Source of the DNA: JALYZC01 sp963725645
GTDB taxonomy: Bacteria; Actinomycetota; Thermoleophilia; Solirubrobacterales; Solirubrobacteraceae
Direction: 5' to 3'
Assembly (NCBI GenBank): GCA_963725645.1
Contig: CAVRZD010000006.1
Coordinates: 1,798,001 to 1,862,000, forward strand
DNA length: 64,000 bases
Part shown: piece after piece, positions 16,339 to 25,948 of the stretch
Layout of the letters: every line of letters starts with the position of its first letter
How positions within the stretch are numbered: the stretch's first letter is position 1
The notes under the pieces: model-generated
The model's input: only the letters and a program-made list of their open reading frames with translations
The model's database searches: none
Told to the model about the DNA's origin: nothing
Program-made: the position numbers and the translations under genes

Positions 16339-16877
16339 TCAGCCGACGGCCTCGGCTTCGAGGGCGGCGGCGAGCGCGGACTCAACTGCCCGGTGAAACG
16401 CGACGCTGGTGTGGCGGCGAGCTGTAGCCAGGCCTCCCTCGCGCAGCCGCGCGCGCAGCGCTTCGTCCCCCGCCAGCCGGCGGACCGCCGTCGCGAGCCC
16501 GTCCGCGTCGTCGGCCTCGAAGACGAGGCAGTTGTCCGCGTCGCGAAGGTATTCGCGCGACCCGCCGCGCGCCGTGCTCACCACGGCTCGGCCGCGCGCC
16601 ATGGCCTCGAGGGGAACGAGCCCCCATGGTTCCTCCCAGCGAGCAGGGAAGACGACGGCATCGTGGTCGTCGATGATCGCCGGGAGCTCGGCGCGCGGGC
16701 GTGCAGGGGCCAGGCGCGCGCGGCCGTCGAGGTCGGCGGCGCGAGCTCGCAGCTTCGCCAGGTGGCGTCCATCGCCGTCTCCCATGATCGTCAGCGTCGC
16801 CTCGCTCGGCAGTCCCGTCATCGCCTCGATCGCCGCCGCGGGTCTTTTGGAATCGCCGCTCGTATGGCCGGGCACGC
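16339..16877 (-). pseudogene. C-terminal half of a family 4 glycosyltransferase (5'-truncated)
   Basis: The frame encodes only the donor-binding half of a GT-B enzyme: AAIEAMTGLPSEATLTIMGDG, DAVVFPARWEEPWGLVPLEA, GRAVVSTARGGSREYL, and the C-terminal helices. In intact relatives about 180 acceptor-domain residues precede this. Here the homology stops at about 16875, and further upstream the frame is only antisense to the methyltransferase remnant. The E-x7-E donor motif is present as EEPWGLVPLE. The breakpoint suggests a deletion or rearrangement that joined two glycan genes head to head. Confidence 0.7.
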
Positions 16878-16884
16878 GGAGGAG

Positions 16885-17608
16885 ATGAAACGGTTCTGGA
16901 ACGCACGCGCACGCGAGGGCGCGTTCTTCTTCGTCGACAGCCGGCCGCCCTACCGATCGCCCGATCCCGAACGGTTCTGGACGACCGAGGACATCGTCGA
17001 TTACCTCCTCGGGGGGCTCGGCGTGGAGCTTCGCAGCACCGACACCGCACTGGAGATCGGCTGCGGCCTTGGTCGGCTCACGCGGGTGCTCGCGGCTCGG
17101 GCTCGGCGCGTCATCGCGCTCGACATCTCCGAGGAGATGCTGGCCCGCGCCCGCCAGCACAATCCCGACCTGCCCAACGTCGAGTGGCTCCTGGGCGATG
17201 GGTTTCCCTCGCCGGGGTCCCCGACGGCTTCGTCGACGCGTGCGTGTCGGTGGTTGTCCTCCAGCACATGCCCGACCCCTCGCTGACGCTCGGGTACGTT
17301 CGAGAGGTCGGCCGCACGCTGCGACCCGACGGGTGGGCGGCGCTGCAGGTCTCCAACGATCCCGGTGGCCATCGCCGGTGGGTCGGTATCCGCCATCAGG
17401 TCAAGGCCCTGGCCGGACGAGCCCCCGCGGCTTGACCCACCCGGCATGGATCGGTTCGGCCGTGGCGCTCGATGTCCTGGGCGAAGCCGCGCACGACGGC
17501 GGCATGGACGTTGAGGCCGTGTGGGCCGAGGGCAGCCAGTACTGCCAGGTACCTGCTGCGAAAGCGCTCGGACGGCGCCGCTACGCCGCCGTCGGCGTGA
17601 CGCGATAG
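16885..17608 (+). pseudogene. SAM-dependent methyltransferase with two frameshifts
   Basis: Three consecutive frames join into one class I methyltransferase. Frame 1 runs from MKRFWNARAREGAFFFVDS through the SAM loop LEIGCGLGRLTRVLA and LDISEEMLARARQ to about 17205. Frame 2 continues GVPDGFVDACVSVVVLQHMPD to about 17425. Frame 3 gives HPAWIGSAVALDVLGEA and GSQYCQVPAAK to 17608. Each junction needs a single-base shift, near the GGGTTTCCC run and near 17420-17430. The 3' end overlaps the relA stop on the other strand. It is either a pseudogene or a gene with two assembly indels. The truncated glycosyltransferase beside it favours decay. Confidence 0.75.
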
Positions 17609-20082
17609 GCGTCGAACACGCCGTCGACGTTGCGCAGGCGGCTGACCGCGCCGTCGAGGGCCTGCGTGTCGGGGACCTCGACCACGAAGCGGTTGCGGAC
17701 CATCTGGTCGGACACCGTGCAGCGCGCTTCGAGGATGTTGACCCCGGTCTCCGCGAACGACCGCGACAGGTCCTCGAGCAGGCGGTGGCGGTCCCAGGCG
17801 TCGACGTGGATCTCGACGCGGAACGCCGTCTTCCCCTCTCCGTCCCAGGAGACGTTGGTGAAGCGGTCGGGGTCCTTGGCCAGCGCGCGGGCGTTGGGGC
17901 AGTCCTCGCGGTGGATCGTGATCCCGCGCCCGAGGGAGATGTAGCCGACGATCTGGTCGCCCGGCACCGGCCGGCAGCACTTGGCCAGCCGGAGCATGAC
18001 GTCGTCCACGCCCTCGACGTGGATCCCGTACTGCGAGGAGGAGGAGTCGGGGCGGCGGCGGCTGCGCTTGGTGGAGAGCAGGTTGCCGGCCGTCGGCTCG
18101 CCGTCAGCCGACTCGCCGTGCTTGAGCCGCTGCATCACCTTCTGCGTGACGACCTTCGGCGACACCTTCGCCGCGCCGAGCGCGATGTAGAAGTCGTCGG
18201 CCTTCTTGAACCCCATCTCGCGGATCACGTGGGCGAGGATCGGCGCGCCCACCAGCCGCTGAGCGGGCAGGCCCTGCTTGCGCATGTGCTCCTGGAGCAG
18301 CTCGCGGCCCGCGTGCTCGGTGTCCTTGCGCGACTCCGCCCGGAACCATTGCTTGATCTTGTTGCGCGCGCGCGTGGTCTTGACCAGGGCGAGCCAGTCG
18401 CGCGAGGGGCCGCGTTCGCGCTTGGACGTCAGCACCTCGACGATGTCGCCGGACTGCAGCTCGTAGTGCAGCGGCACGATCTTGTTGTTGACCTTGGCGC
18501 CGACGCAGCGGTGCCCGACGTCGGTGTGGATCTCGTACGCGAAGTCCAGCGGCGTCGCGCCCGCGTTCAGCGACTTGACCTCACCCTTGGGCGTGAAGAC
18601 GAACACCTCGTCCTCGAAGAGGTCGACCTTGAGCGTCTCGACGAAGTCGGAGGAGTCCTCGAGCTCCTGCTGCCAGTCGAGCAGGCGCCGCAGCCACTTG
18701 AGCTTGCCGTCGGCGTCGGCACCCTGCGCACCCTTGGGGCCCGTGCCCTCGCCGGCCTTGTAGATCCAGTGCGCCGCGATCCCGTACTCGGCCATGTCGT
18801 GCATCTCGCGCGTGCGGATCTGGATCTCCAGCGGCCGCCCCTCGGGCCCGATCACCGTCGTGTGCAGCGACTGGTACATGTTGAACTTCGGCATCGCGAT
18901 GAAGTCCTTGAAGCGTCCCGGCAGCGGCTTCCACAGCGAGTGGATCACCCCGACGGCGCCGTAGCAGTCCTTCACCGACTCCACCATCACCCTCATGGCA
19001 GTGAGATCGTAGATCTCGTTAAATTCTCTGCCCTTCTTGGTCATCTTCGAGTAGATCGAATAGAAGTTCTTGGCCCGTCCGGCGATCTCGGCGTCGATGC
19101 TGAGCGCCTCCAGCTCCTTGAGCAGGTAGGCGCCGGCCCGGTCGACGTAGACCTCGCGCTCCTCGCGCTGCTGGGCGACGAGGCTCTTGATCTCCTGGTA
19201 CTTGCGCGGGTGCAGGGTGGAAAAGGCGAGGTCCTCCAGCTCCCACTTGATCGCGTGGATGCCGAGCCGGTGGGCAATCGGCCCGTAGATGTCGAGCGTC
19301 TCCTTGGCCTTCTCGATCTGCTTCTGCTTGGGCAGCGCGTCGATCGTGCGCATGTTGTGCAGCCGGTCGGCCAGCTTGATCAGGATGACCCGGATGTCCG
19401 AGGCCATCGCGACCATCATCTTGCGGTAGTTCTCGGCCTGGGCCTCGTCGCGCGACTGGAACGTGATCCCGGTGAGCTTCGTGACGCCGTCGACGAGGTT
19501 GGCGATCTCGTCGCCGAAGCGCTCCTGCACCTCCTCGAGCGAGGCCGACGTGTCCTCGACGGTGTCGTGCAGCAGGGCGGCGCACAGCGTCTCGGTGTCG
19601 AGGCGCAGCCCGGCACACACCTTCGCGACGCCGACCGGGTGGTTGATGAAGTCCTCGCCGGACTTGCGGCGCTGGTCGGCGTGGTGCTCGCAGGCGAAAA
19701 TGTACGCCTGGCCGACGGCGTCGCGGTCGACCTGGACCGCGGTCTCGCCGGCGTGCTCCTCGACGACCGCGAACAGATCGCCGAGCAGCTGCGCCTCGCG
19801 CTCGGACAGGCTCGCCTCGGCGACCGGGGCGTGCTCGACCTGCGGATGCTCGAGGGTGCCGACGGGCCGGCGCTCGGTCGGGCGGCGCTGGTCGGCGGCG
19901 CCGGAGCCCTTGGTCGCCCGTGGGCGTCGGACGCGCGGCTTGCGCGGCGACTTCGCCTTCGTCTTGGCCTTCGCGGCCCCGTTGCCCGAGGCGGCCTTGC
20001 GCCGGCCGTCGCCCGAGGCGGCCTTGCGCGGCGCCGCCTTGGCGTTCTTCACGCCGCTCGAGCTGCTGCGCCGCTCAGCCAC
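17581..20082 (-). CDS. relA: Bifunctional (p)ppGpp synthetase/hydrolase RelA/SpoT
   Basis: This is an 833-residue long RSH enzyme. After a Lys/Ala-rich, probably disordered N-terminus of about 90 residues comes the HD hydrolase domain (NHPVGVAKV, LLHDTVEDT, IKLADRLHNMRT). The synthetase domain follows (GREFNEIYDLTAMRVMV, FKDFIAMPKFNMYQSLHT, EIQIRTREMHDMAEYG). Then come the TGS domain (FVFTPKGEVKSLNAGAT), the zinc-finger-like VMLRLAKCCRPVPGD, and a C-terminal ACT domain. Both catalytic motif sets are intact, so it should make and degrade the alarmone. Its start overlaps the recJ stop by 34 bp, suggesting one transcript. Confidence 0.95.
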   Translation of the reverse strand: MAERRSSSSGVKNAKAAPRKAASGDGRRKAASGNGAAKAKTKAKSPRKPRVRRPRATKGSGAADQRRPTERRPVGTLEHPQVEHAPVAEASLSEREAQLLGDLFAVVEEHAGETAVQVDRDAVGQAYIFACEHHADQRRKSGEDFINHPVGVAKVCAGLRLDTETLCAALLHDTVEDTSASLEEVQERFGDEIANLVDGVTKLTGITFQSRDEAQAENYRKMMVAMASDIRVILIKLADRLHNMRTIDALPKQKQIEKAKETLDIYGPIAHRLGIHAIKWELEDLAFSTLHPRKYQEIKSLVAQQREEREVYVDRAGAYLLKELEALSIDAEIAGRAKNFYSIYSKMTKKGREFNEIYDLTAMRVMVESVKDCYGAVGVIHSLWKPLPGRFKDFIAMPKFNMYQSLHTTVIGPEGRPLEIQIRTREMHDMAEYGIAAHWIYKAGEGTGPKGAQGADADGKLKWLRRLLDWQQELEDSSDFVETLKVDLFEDEVFVFTPKGEVKSLNAGATPLDFAYEIHTDVGHRCVGAKVNNKIVPLHYELQSGDIVEVLTSKRERGPSRDWLALVKTTRARNKIKQWFRAESRKDTEHAGRELLQEHMRKQGLPAQRLVGAPILAHVIREMGFKKADDFYIALGAAKVSPKVVTQKVMQRLKHGESADGEPTAGNLLSTKRSRRRPDSSSSQYGIHVEGVDDVMLRLAKCCRPVPGDQIVGYISLGRGITIHREDCPNARALAKDPDRFTNVSWDGEGKTAFRVEIHVDAWDRHRLLEDLSRSFAETGVNILEARCTVSDQMVRNRFVVEVPDTQALDGAVSRLRNVDGVFDAYRVTPTAA

Positions 20083-22484
20083 CGGGTCCCGTCCTCGTGC
20101 CGGCGTTCGTACGCGCGGAAGGCCTGCGAGCGCTCGAGCTCCGTACGACCGGCGGCGGGTACGCCGACCGACCGGCCCGCGGCATCGACGGTGACGAGGC
20201 CCAGCTCGGCGAGCACGCGCAGCGCGCGGCCCGCCGCGGCCGCGGACCGCGGCCGCTCGGCGTCGCCGCGCAGCAACGCCTCGAGCTCGCCACCGGCCGC
20301 CCCGCCGCGGTCGCGCAGGGCCCGGTAGAGGATGGCGAGCAGCTCGCGCTGACCGTATTCGTGCTCATGGACGCTCCTGGCAAAGCGTAGCTCAGGGTGC
20401 CCGTACCCAAGGTGGGCGTGCGCGCCGGCCGGACCGGCCGCCAGCAGGCGCTCGTGGTGGGCGTGGCCCGGTGGGTCGAGGGCGAACACATGGGGATAGG
20501 CATCGGCGATCGCCGGGTCGCGCTCCAGCGCGGCGTACGAGCACAGGGCGAAGCCGCCGAGCCGACCGGTCAGCGCGCGCGCCCGGCGCGGCGCGTCGGC
20601 GCATACGACGAGCACCGGCTCGCCGGACGCGACCAGCGCCCCGAGGCAGCCCGCGATCCCGCGGTCGCGACGGTCGTGGAGCGCGCGGGCGTGCGGGCCG
20701 TCGCCGCCCGGCGGCGGCCACGACTCGAGCGGGGCGTCGAGCTCGGCCAGCGCGGCGGCGACGAAGTCGGCCGGCTCGCCGACGACCTCGAGCCGCGCGG
20801 GCGCGCTGGCGCGCGCGCTCCGCAGCGCGAGCTGGGGCTCCACCGCGCCGTTCCAGGTCCGCCGGCTGAGCGCGAATGTGGCGTCCACGGGCTCGTCCGT
20901 GGCCGCCGGGAGGCGGCCCCCGGGCACGCCGAAGGCGACGGCCCGGGCGCGCGCTCCGCCGGCGGTGACCGTGAAGCGCGCGTGGCGCCCCTCCCCCATC
21001 GCCCGCGGGTCGGTGAATGTCGCCGCCGGCACGAGCAGCACCGGCACGGGGTTGCCGATCCCGCAGGGCTCCAGCCGCTCGAGCTCCTCGGCCAGGGCAA
21101 GGCCGAGCGCGTCCCCGGCCACGACGGCGTCGACCCGCTCGGCGGGGACGAGGTCCACGGGCGCGAGCGCGGCCGCGGCGTGCGCCTCGAAGGCGGCGCG
21201 GAATGCATCGAGGTCGGCGCGCGCGATCTCGAGGCCGGCGGCAGCGCGGTGGCCGCCGTAGCGGCGCAGGTGCTCGCCGCCGGCAGTCAGCCCGGCGAGG
21301 AGGTCGAACCCCGGGATGGATCGGCCCGACCCGGTCCCGCCGTCGCCCTCGAGCGCGACGAGCACGGTCGGGCGGTGATGGCGCTCGGCCAGCCGCGAGG
21401 CGACGATTCCGATCACGCCCGGGTGCCAGTCGTCGCCGGCGAGGACGTACGCGGACCGCTCGCCCGCCTCGGCGACCTGGGCCTCGGCGGCGAACAGGAT
21501 CCGCGTCTCGACGTCGCGGCGCTCCGCGTTGGCGCGGTCGAGCTCGTCGGCCACGGCCGCCGCGCGCGCCTCGTCCTCGGTCAGGACCAGCTCCAGCCCC
21601 GCGTCGGCGCGCTGCAGGCGCCCGGCGGCATTGATCCGGGGCGCCAGGCGGAAGCCGAGGGTCCGGGCGTCGAGACCACTCGGGTCGGCCTGGGCGACCC
21701 GCATCAGCGCACGCAGCCCCGGCTTCGCGGTCCCCGCCAGCGCGCGCAGCCCGGCGCGCACGAGCCGGCGGTTCTCGCCCACGAGCGGGACGCAATCCGC
21801 CACCGTCGCCAGCGCGACCAGGTCCAGGTCCTCGGCGGCGGCGGGCGCGGGCGCGCCGGCCGCCGCCTCCAGCGCCTGCGCAAACTTGAAGGCGACGCCG
21901 GTCGCGCACAGGTCCGTGCACGGGTACGCCGAGATCGACGGGTGCACGATCGGGGCGTCGGGCAGGGCGCCATCGGCGCGGGGCCGGTGGTGGTCGGTCA
22001 CGACCACGTCGAGGTCACTCGCGCGTGCGGCCGCGACCTCCTCGACCGCGGTGATCGCACAGTCGACCGTGACGAGCAGGCGCGTACCGCGAGCGCGCAG
22101 TCGCTCGACCGTGGCGAGCGACAGCCCGTAGCCGTCGTCGAGGCGGCTCGGCAGGTACCAGTCGACCTCCGCGCCGAGCCGCCGCAGGCAGCGCACCAGC
22201 ACGGCGGTGGAGCACACGCCGTCGACGTCGTAGTCGCCGTGGATCGTGATCCGGGTGCCCGCGCGGACGTGCCCCAGCACGAGGTCCACGGCCGCGCCGA
22301 TCCCGTCGAAGGCGTCCGGAGGATGCTCGTCCGCCGCGTCCAGGAACCCCCGTGCGGCAGTCGGCGTGGCGTGGCCGCGGCGCACGAGCACCTGGGCGAG
22401 CGCGTCCGACACCCCCAGCTCGCGCTCGAGCGCGAACACGGCCGTCAGGTCGCAGGCGGGGACGTCGAGGCGCGGCTCGGCCAT
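20049..22484 (-). CDS. recJ: Single-strand-specific exonuclease RecJ with extra C-terminal domain
   Basis: This 811-residue DHH-family 5'-3' exonuclease acts in recombination and mismatch or base-excision repair. Metal-binding motifs are DYDVDG (Asp84, 86, 88), VTVDCAI and the DHH triad at 164-166 (VTDHHRP). GRSIPGFDL and YGGHRAAAGLEI belong to the DHHA1 domain. About 240 further residues extend beyond the OB fold; they include LAILYRALRDRGG and a winged-helix-like end (ALRVLAELGLVTVDAAG). Many RecJ proteins of related bacteria have such extensions. The gene overlaps relA downstream. Confidence 0.92.
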   Translation of the reverse strand: MAEPRLDVPACDLTAVFALERELGVSDALAQVLVRRGHATPTAARGFLDAADEHPPDAFDGIGAAVDLVLGHVRAGTRITIHGDYDVDGVCSTAVLVRCLRRLGAEVDWYLPSRLDDGYGLSLATVERLRARGTRLLVTVDCAITAVEEVAAARASDLDVVVTDHHRPRADGALPDAPIVHPSISAYPCTDLCATGVAFKFAQALEAAAGAPAPAAAEDLDLVALATVADCVPLVGENRRLVRAGLRALAGTAKPGLRALMRVAQADPSGLDARTLGFRLAPRINAAGRLQRADAGLELVLTEDEARAAAVADELDRANAERRDVETRILFAAEAQVAEAGERSAYVLAGDDWHPGVIGIVASRLAERHHRPTVLVALEGDGGTGSGRSIPGFDLLAGLTAGGEHLRRYGGHRAAAGLEIARADLDAFRAAFEAHAAAALAPVDLVPAERVDAVVAGDALGLALAEELERLEPCGIGNPVPVLLVPAATFTDPRAMGEGRHARFTVTAGGARARAVAFGVPGGRLPAATDEPVDATFALSRRTWNGAVEPQLALRSARASAPARLEVVGEPADFVAAALAELDAPLESWPPPGGDGPHARALHDRRDRGIAGCLGALVASGEPVLVVCADAPRRARALTGRLGGFALCSYAALERDPAIADAYPHVFALDPPGHAHHERLLAAGPAGAHAHLGYGHPELRFARSVHEHEYGQRELLAILYRALRDRGGAAGGELEALLRGDAERPRSAAAAGRALRVLAELGLVTVDAAGRSVGVPAAGRTELERSQAFRAYERRHEDGTRWLSGAAARAA

Positions 22485-22536
22485 GGCTCGAGAGCGTAGG
22501 CGCGAGGTGCGACGGAACCGCGCGGCTGTGGCGGAA

Positions 22537-22830
22537 TCAGCGCCGAGGGAGGCCGGCGACGCCGGTGCCGTGCTGGCGCTCGCGCCGGATGCCCTCGTAG
22601 TAGACGAGGGCCATGCCGATGATCGCGCCGGGGATCGCCTCCAGCGCCGTCGCCAGCTCGGTGTCGTTGCGTCCGGGGATCACACCGCCGTTGACGATCA
22701 GGCCGAAGACGATCGCGCCGATCAGCGCACCCACGAAGGCGCCCACGATGCCGCCCCAGAAGCGGTCCGGGAGCCAGATCGTGAAATGCCAGAGGGCCAG
22801 GCCCATCATGACCCAGGCGAGCATGCCCAT
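22537..22830 (-). CDS. Small two/three-helix membrane protein, possibly GlsB/YeaQ-like
   Basis: The 97-residue product begins MGMLAWVMMGLALWHFTIWL. It continues with FWGGIVGAFVGALIGAIVFG, a Gly-rich membrane helix, and a third helix around AIPGAIIGMALVYYEGI, then ends basic. Short Gly-rich proteins like this include the GlsB/YeaQ/YmgE stress-related group, but the match is by character and not by a specific motif. The start codon overlaps the secDF stop (TAATG), so it is translated from the secDF message. Confidence 0.65.
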   Translation of the reverse strand: MGMLAWVMMGLALWHFTIWLPDRFWGGIVGAFVGALIGAIVFGLIVNGGVIPGRNDTELATALEAIPGAIIGMALVYYEGIRRERQHGTGVAGLPRR

Positions 22831-25766
22831 TATCGGTTCCTCCCGTGACGGCCGCGGCGCTTGGACTTGCTCGCGCCCTTCGGCTTGGGCTCCGGCTTCT
22901 TGCGCGGCGTGGCGCCGCCGCCGGCGGTGCTGCTCGACGAGGAGCGCCGCCGTGCGCGCGGGCCGTTCCCGCGCACCGGGACCGGCTGAGGCTCGGGCTC
23001 GCCGTCGGGCGCGCCGTCGCCGGTCTCCTCGGCGATGTCGGCGACCATGTCGTCGAACTCCTCGCGCGAGACCTCCTCCGGCTGGTCCGGCCCGGTCACG
23101 CGTCCGCGGCGGCGCCGGCGGGTTCGGGCCGGCGAGACCGGCTCGGCTTCGACCTCCTCGCCGCCGACCGTGGCCACCGCGTACGCGGGCACGAGGCCGC
23201 CGTGCTCGCCCCGGATGCGCTCGTCGCGCTGGACGTACACGCGCTCGCGCTCCTTCCAGTGGGTCAGCACGGGCGACGCGATGAAGATCGACGAGTACGC
23301 GCCCGACGCCACGCCGACGAGGAGGGCGAAGGCGAAGTCCTTCAGCGTGTCCCCGCCGAAGAGCAGCAGCGCGGTCACGGGCAGCAGCGTGCACAGCGTG
23401 GTCGCGAGCGATCGCGTCAGCACCTCGCTCATCGAGCGGTTGACGATCTGGGAGAAGGCGGCGCGCGGCATTCGCGGGACGTTCTCGCGCACGCGGTCGA
23501 ACACGATGATCGTGTCGTACAGGGAGTACCCCAGGATGGTGAGCAGCGCCGCGACCGTCGACGTCGTCACCTCCCGGCCGGTGAGCGAGTACACGCCGCT
23601 GGTGATCAGCAGGTCGTGCATCAGGGCGATCAGGACGGGGACGGCGTACTTCCACTCGAACCGCAGCGCGATGTACGCCGAGATCACCAGCAGCGACGCG
23701 ATGATCGCGATCACCGCCGTCCTGGCGATCGTCTTGCCGAACGTCGGGCCGATCGAGGTGTTGGAGAAGTTGTTGCCGACGCCGTAGCGCTGGTCAAGGG
23801 CGGTGCGCACCTGCTCCACCTTGTTCGGCTGCAGCGTCTTGGTGGAGATCTGGAAGACGTACTTGCCCAGGTCCTTGTTGTTGACCTTCTGGATCTTGGC
23901 GTCGTTGAAGCCCTGCGCCGCCATGACCGCGCGGACGCCGTTCTCGGTCGCGGGGCGCTGGACCGCCGTGGTGATGCGCGTGCCCGACTCGAAGTCGATG
24001 CCGAAGTTCAGCCCCTTCCCGCCGATCGACAGCGCGCCGATCAGCAGGATCACGCCCGACATCGAGAAGAACCACCTGGACGCGCCCATGAAGTCGAAGC
24101 GGATCGCGCGGCGCCGCTTGGCCGCGCCGAGCGCGGCCGGGCTGCGCAGGACGGACGAGCGCCCGAGGGACCCGAGGATCGCCTGGGTCGCCATCACGGC
24201 CGTGAGGAAGGAGACGATCGTGCCGATGCCGAGCACGAACGCGAAGCCCTTCACCCCGGCGGTGGCGAGGATGAACAGGATGAACGCCGTCATCAGCGTG
24301 ACGACGTTCGCGTCGATGATCGCCGTGAGGCCCTTCTTGTACCCCGTCGCGATCCCGCGCGGCACCGATGCGCCCGCGCGTATCTCCTCCTTCACCCGTT
24401 CGAAGATCACGATGTTGGCGTCGGCCGCCACCCCGATCGTGAGGATCAGGCCGGCGATCCCGGGCAGCGTCAGGGTGATCGGGATCAGCTCGATCAGGGC
24501 CGCGAAGTAGAGCGCGTAGAGCGCCAGTGCGCCGACCGCGATGAGGCCGAGCACGCGGTAGAACACGAGCAGGAACAGGGCCACCAGCCCGAGGCCCACG
24601 AGGCCGGCGGTGACGCCCTGGCTGAGCGCCTCCTTGCCCAGCGTCGCCGAGACCTGCGACTGCGAGATCAGCTTGAGCTTGATCGGCAGCGCGCCGATCT
24701 GGAGCAGCTTGGCCAGGTCCTGCGCGGACTGGATCGTGAACCCGCCCTCGATGTCGGCGCCGTTGGCGCCGTCGATCCCGTCGGGGTTCTGCTGGAAGTC
24801 GATGTACGGGACGGTCACCAGCTCGCCGTCGAGCACGGCGGCGAAGTGCTGGAAGGACTGCTGCGGGGACTGGCCGGGCGCCTGCTGCTCCTGACCACGC
24901 TGGGCGATCTTGCGCGTGACCTTCTGCCAGGCCGAGCGCCCCTTGTCGGTGAAGTTGAAGGTGACGATCGGCGCGCCGTTGCCGCCGCCGCCGCGGTTGA
25001 AGTCCTGCTTGACGTCGGTGAGCTCGGTGCCCGACAGGGCCGGGTTGTCGTTGAGGACGTAGTAGCTCGTGGCCGACTTCTTGGTCTGGCGGTCCTTCTC
25101 CCCGCGGACGACGATCGTGCCCTGGTTGACCTTCACGACCCGCGTGCCCTTCGGGGCCTCGCCGCCGGGCAGGTCACCCGTCAGGTCGGTCGGGACCTCC
25201 GCCGGGCCCGCGAGGACCTTCTTCTGCTTGTCGTCGACGAGGAAGTACTCGCCGTTGGTCGTGGCCCTGCCGTTGTTCGTGGTGGGCGCGCGCTTGGACG
25301 CCAGCACGACCGCGTCGTAGTAGGGCAGCCCGCCGGACGTGCCGGCCGCCCCCCCGCCGGTCACGTTCTGGTCGGTGGGGTTGGGCTTGAGGTCCGGCCC
25401 GAGGACGTTGGCCTCCCAGTCGTAGAACTGGAGCTGGGCGACCTTGCCGACCTGGCGGACCGCGCGCTGGGCGTTCCTGGTCCCCGGCAGGCCGACCGCG
25501 ATCTGGTCGGCGCCCGAGCGCTGGATCTCGGGCTCGCTGACGCCGAACGCGTCGACGCGCTTGCGGATGACGTCGAGCGCGCGGTCGATGGCCTGCGAGT
25601 CGACCTTTGGCTGCTGCGGGGTCGGGCGTCCCTGGTAGACGAGCTCGACGCCGCCCTTGAGGTCGAGGCCGCGCTTGACGTCGTGCGTCAGCAGCACGAG
25701 CACCGAGCCGAGCGCCAACAGGAAGACGGCCAGCAGGACGAAGGCGTTGCGACGGCGGTCGCTCAT
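22830..25766 (-). CDS. secDF: Fused protein translocase subunit SecDF
   Basis: The 978-residue protein joins SecD and SecF, the proton-driven accessory subunits of the Sec translocon. The SecD part has the first membrane helix, GLDLKGGVELVYQG, the large extracytoplasmic P1 region, and membrane segments with GIAGLILTIGVAADANIVIFERV. The SecF part has LNFGIDFESGTRI, GYSLYDTIIVFDRVREN, and TLCTLLPVTALLLFGG. A long basic, Pro/Arg-rich cytoplasmic tail of about 130 residues follows. Length exceeds typical SecDF because of that tail. It is followed by the small membrane protein gene and preceded by a structured leader. Confidence 0.93.
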   Translation of the reverse strand: MSDRRRNAFVLLAVFLLALGSVLVLLTHDVKRGLDLKGGVELVYQGRPTPQQPKVDSQAIDRALDVIRKRVDAFGVSEPEIQRSGADQIAVGLPGTRNAQRAVRQVGKVAQLQFYDWEANVLGPDLKPNPTDQNVTGGGAAGTSGGLPYYDAVVLASKRAPTTNNGRATTNGEYFLVDDKQKKVLAGPAEVPTDLTGDLPGGEAPKGTRVVKVNQGTIVVRGEKDRQTKKSATSYYVLNDNPALSGTELTDVKQDFNRGGGGNGAPIVTFNFTDKGRSAWQKVTRKIAQRGQEQQAPGQSPQQSFQHFAAVLDGELVTVPYIDFQQNPDGIDGANGADIEGGFTIQSAQDLAKLLQIGALPIKLKLISQSQVSATLGKEALSQGVTAGLVGLGLVALFLLVFYRVLGLIAVGALALYALYFAALIELIPITLTLPGIAGLILTIGVAADANIVIFERVKEEIRAGASVPRGIATGYKKGLTAIIDANVVTLMTAFILFILATAGVKGFAFVLGIGTIVSFLTAVMATQAILGSLGRSSVLRSPAALGAAKRRRAIRFDFMGASRWFFSMSGVILLIGALSIGGKGLNFGIDFESGTRITTAVQRPATENGVRAVMAAQGFNDAKIQKVNNKDLGKYVFQISTKTLQPNKVEQVRTALDQRYGVGNNFSNTSIGPTFGKTIARTAVIAIIASLLVISAYIALRFEWKYAVPVLIALMHDLLITSGVYSLTGREVTTSTVAALLTILGYSLYDTIIVFDRVRENVPRMPRAAFSQIVNRSMSEVLTRSLATTLCTLLPVTALLLFGGDTLKDFAFALLVGVASGAYSSIFIASPVLTHWKERERVYVQRDERIRGEHGGLVPAYAVATVGGEEVEAEPVSPARTRRRRRGRVTGPDQPEEVSREEFDDMVADIAEETGDGAPDGEPEPQPVPVRGNGPRARRRSSSSSTAGGGATPRKKPEPKPKGASKSKRRGRHGRNR

Positions 25767-25948
25767 GGGCGCGCGGACAGAAGGTTCGGTTCCTGGCCCG
25801 CGTGCCTGCGGGGGCGCGCAAGACCGAACCCGTCAAGGACACAGGGTGCAGCCTTTGCCCAGGGCAAAGGCAAACCCGAGGACGCAGATCCAGCGAAGGT
25901 ATTGCGCGTCATCCGTAGGTACGGGGGTCGGGGACCGGGCCTTCTACG
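25763..25948 (-). promoter_or_regulatory. Structured leader of secDF with two hairpins and a short overlapping ORF
   Basis: Two inverted repeats lie in the 182 bp before secDF. The first is a 21-bp palindrome GCCTTTGCCC-a-GGGCAAAGGC at 25851-25871. The second is an 8-bp outer stem ACCGAACC/GGTTCGGT (25823-25830 with 25783-25790) enclosing a CCCGC/GCGGG inner stem. A 49-codon ORF starts at ATG 25912, and its TGA overlaps the secDF ATG. The peptide ends LLSARP and lacks a clear hydrophobic signal. The leader could modulate secDF translation or contain an operator. No function is shown. Confidence 0.4.

Noticed and set aside
17521..20328. Long plus-strand open frame of over 900 codons opposite relA and recJ
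   Set aside because: It is the antisense shadow of relA/recJ. The translation is Val/Leu/Asp/Arg-rich low complexity with no family motif, while the minus strand encodes complete RelA and RecJ.
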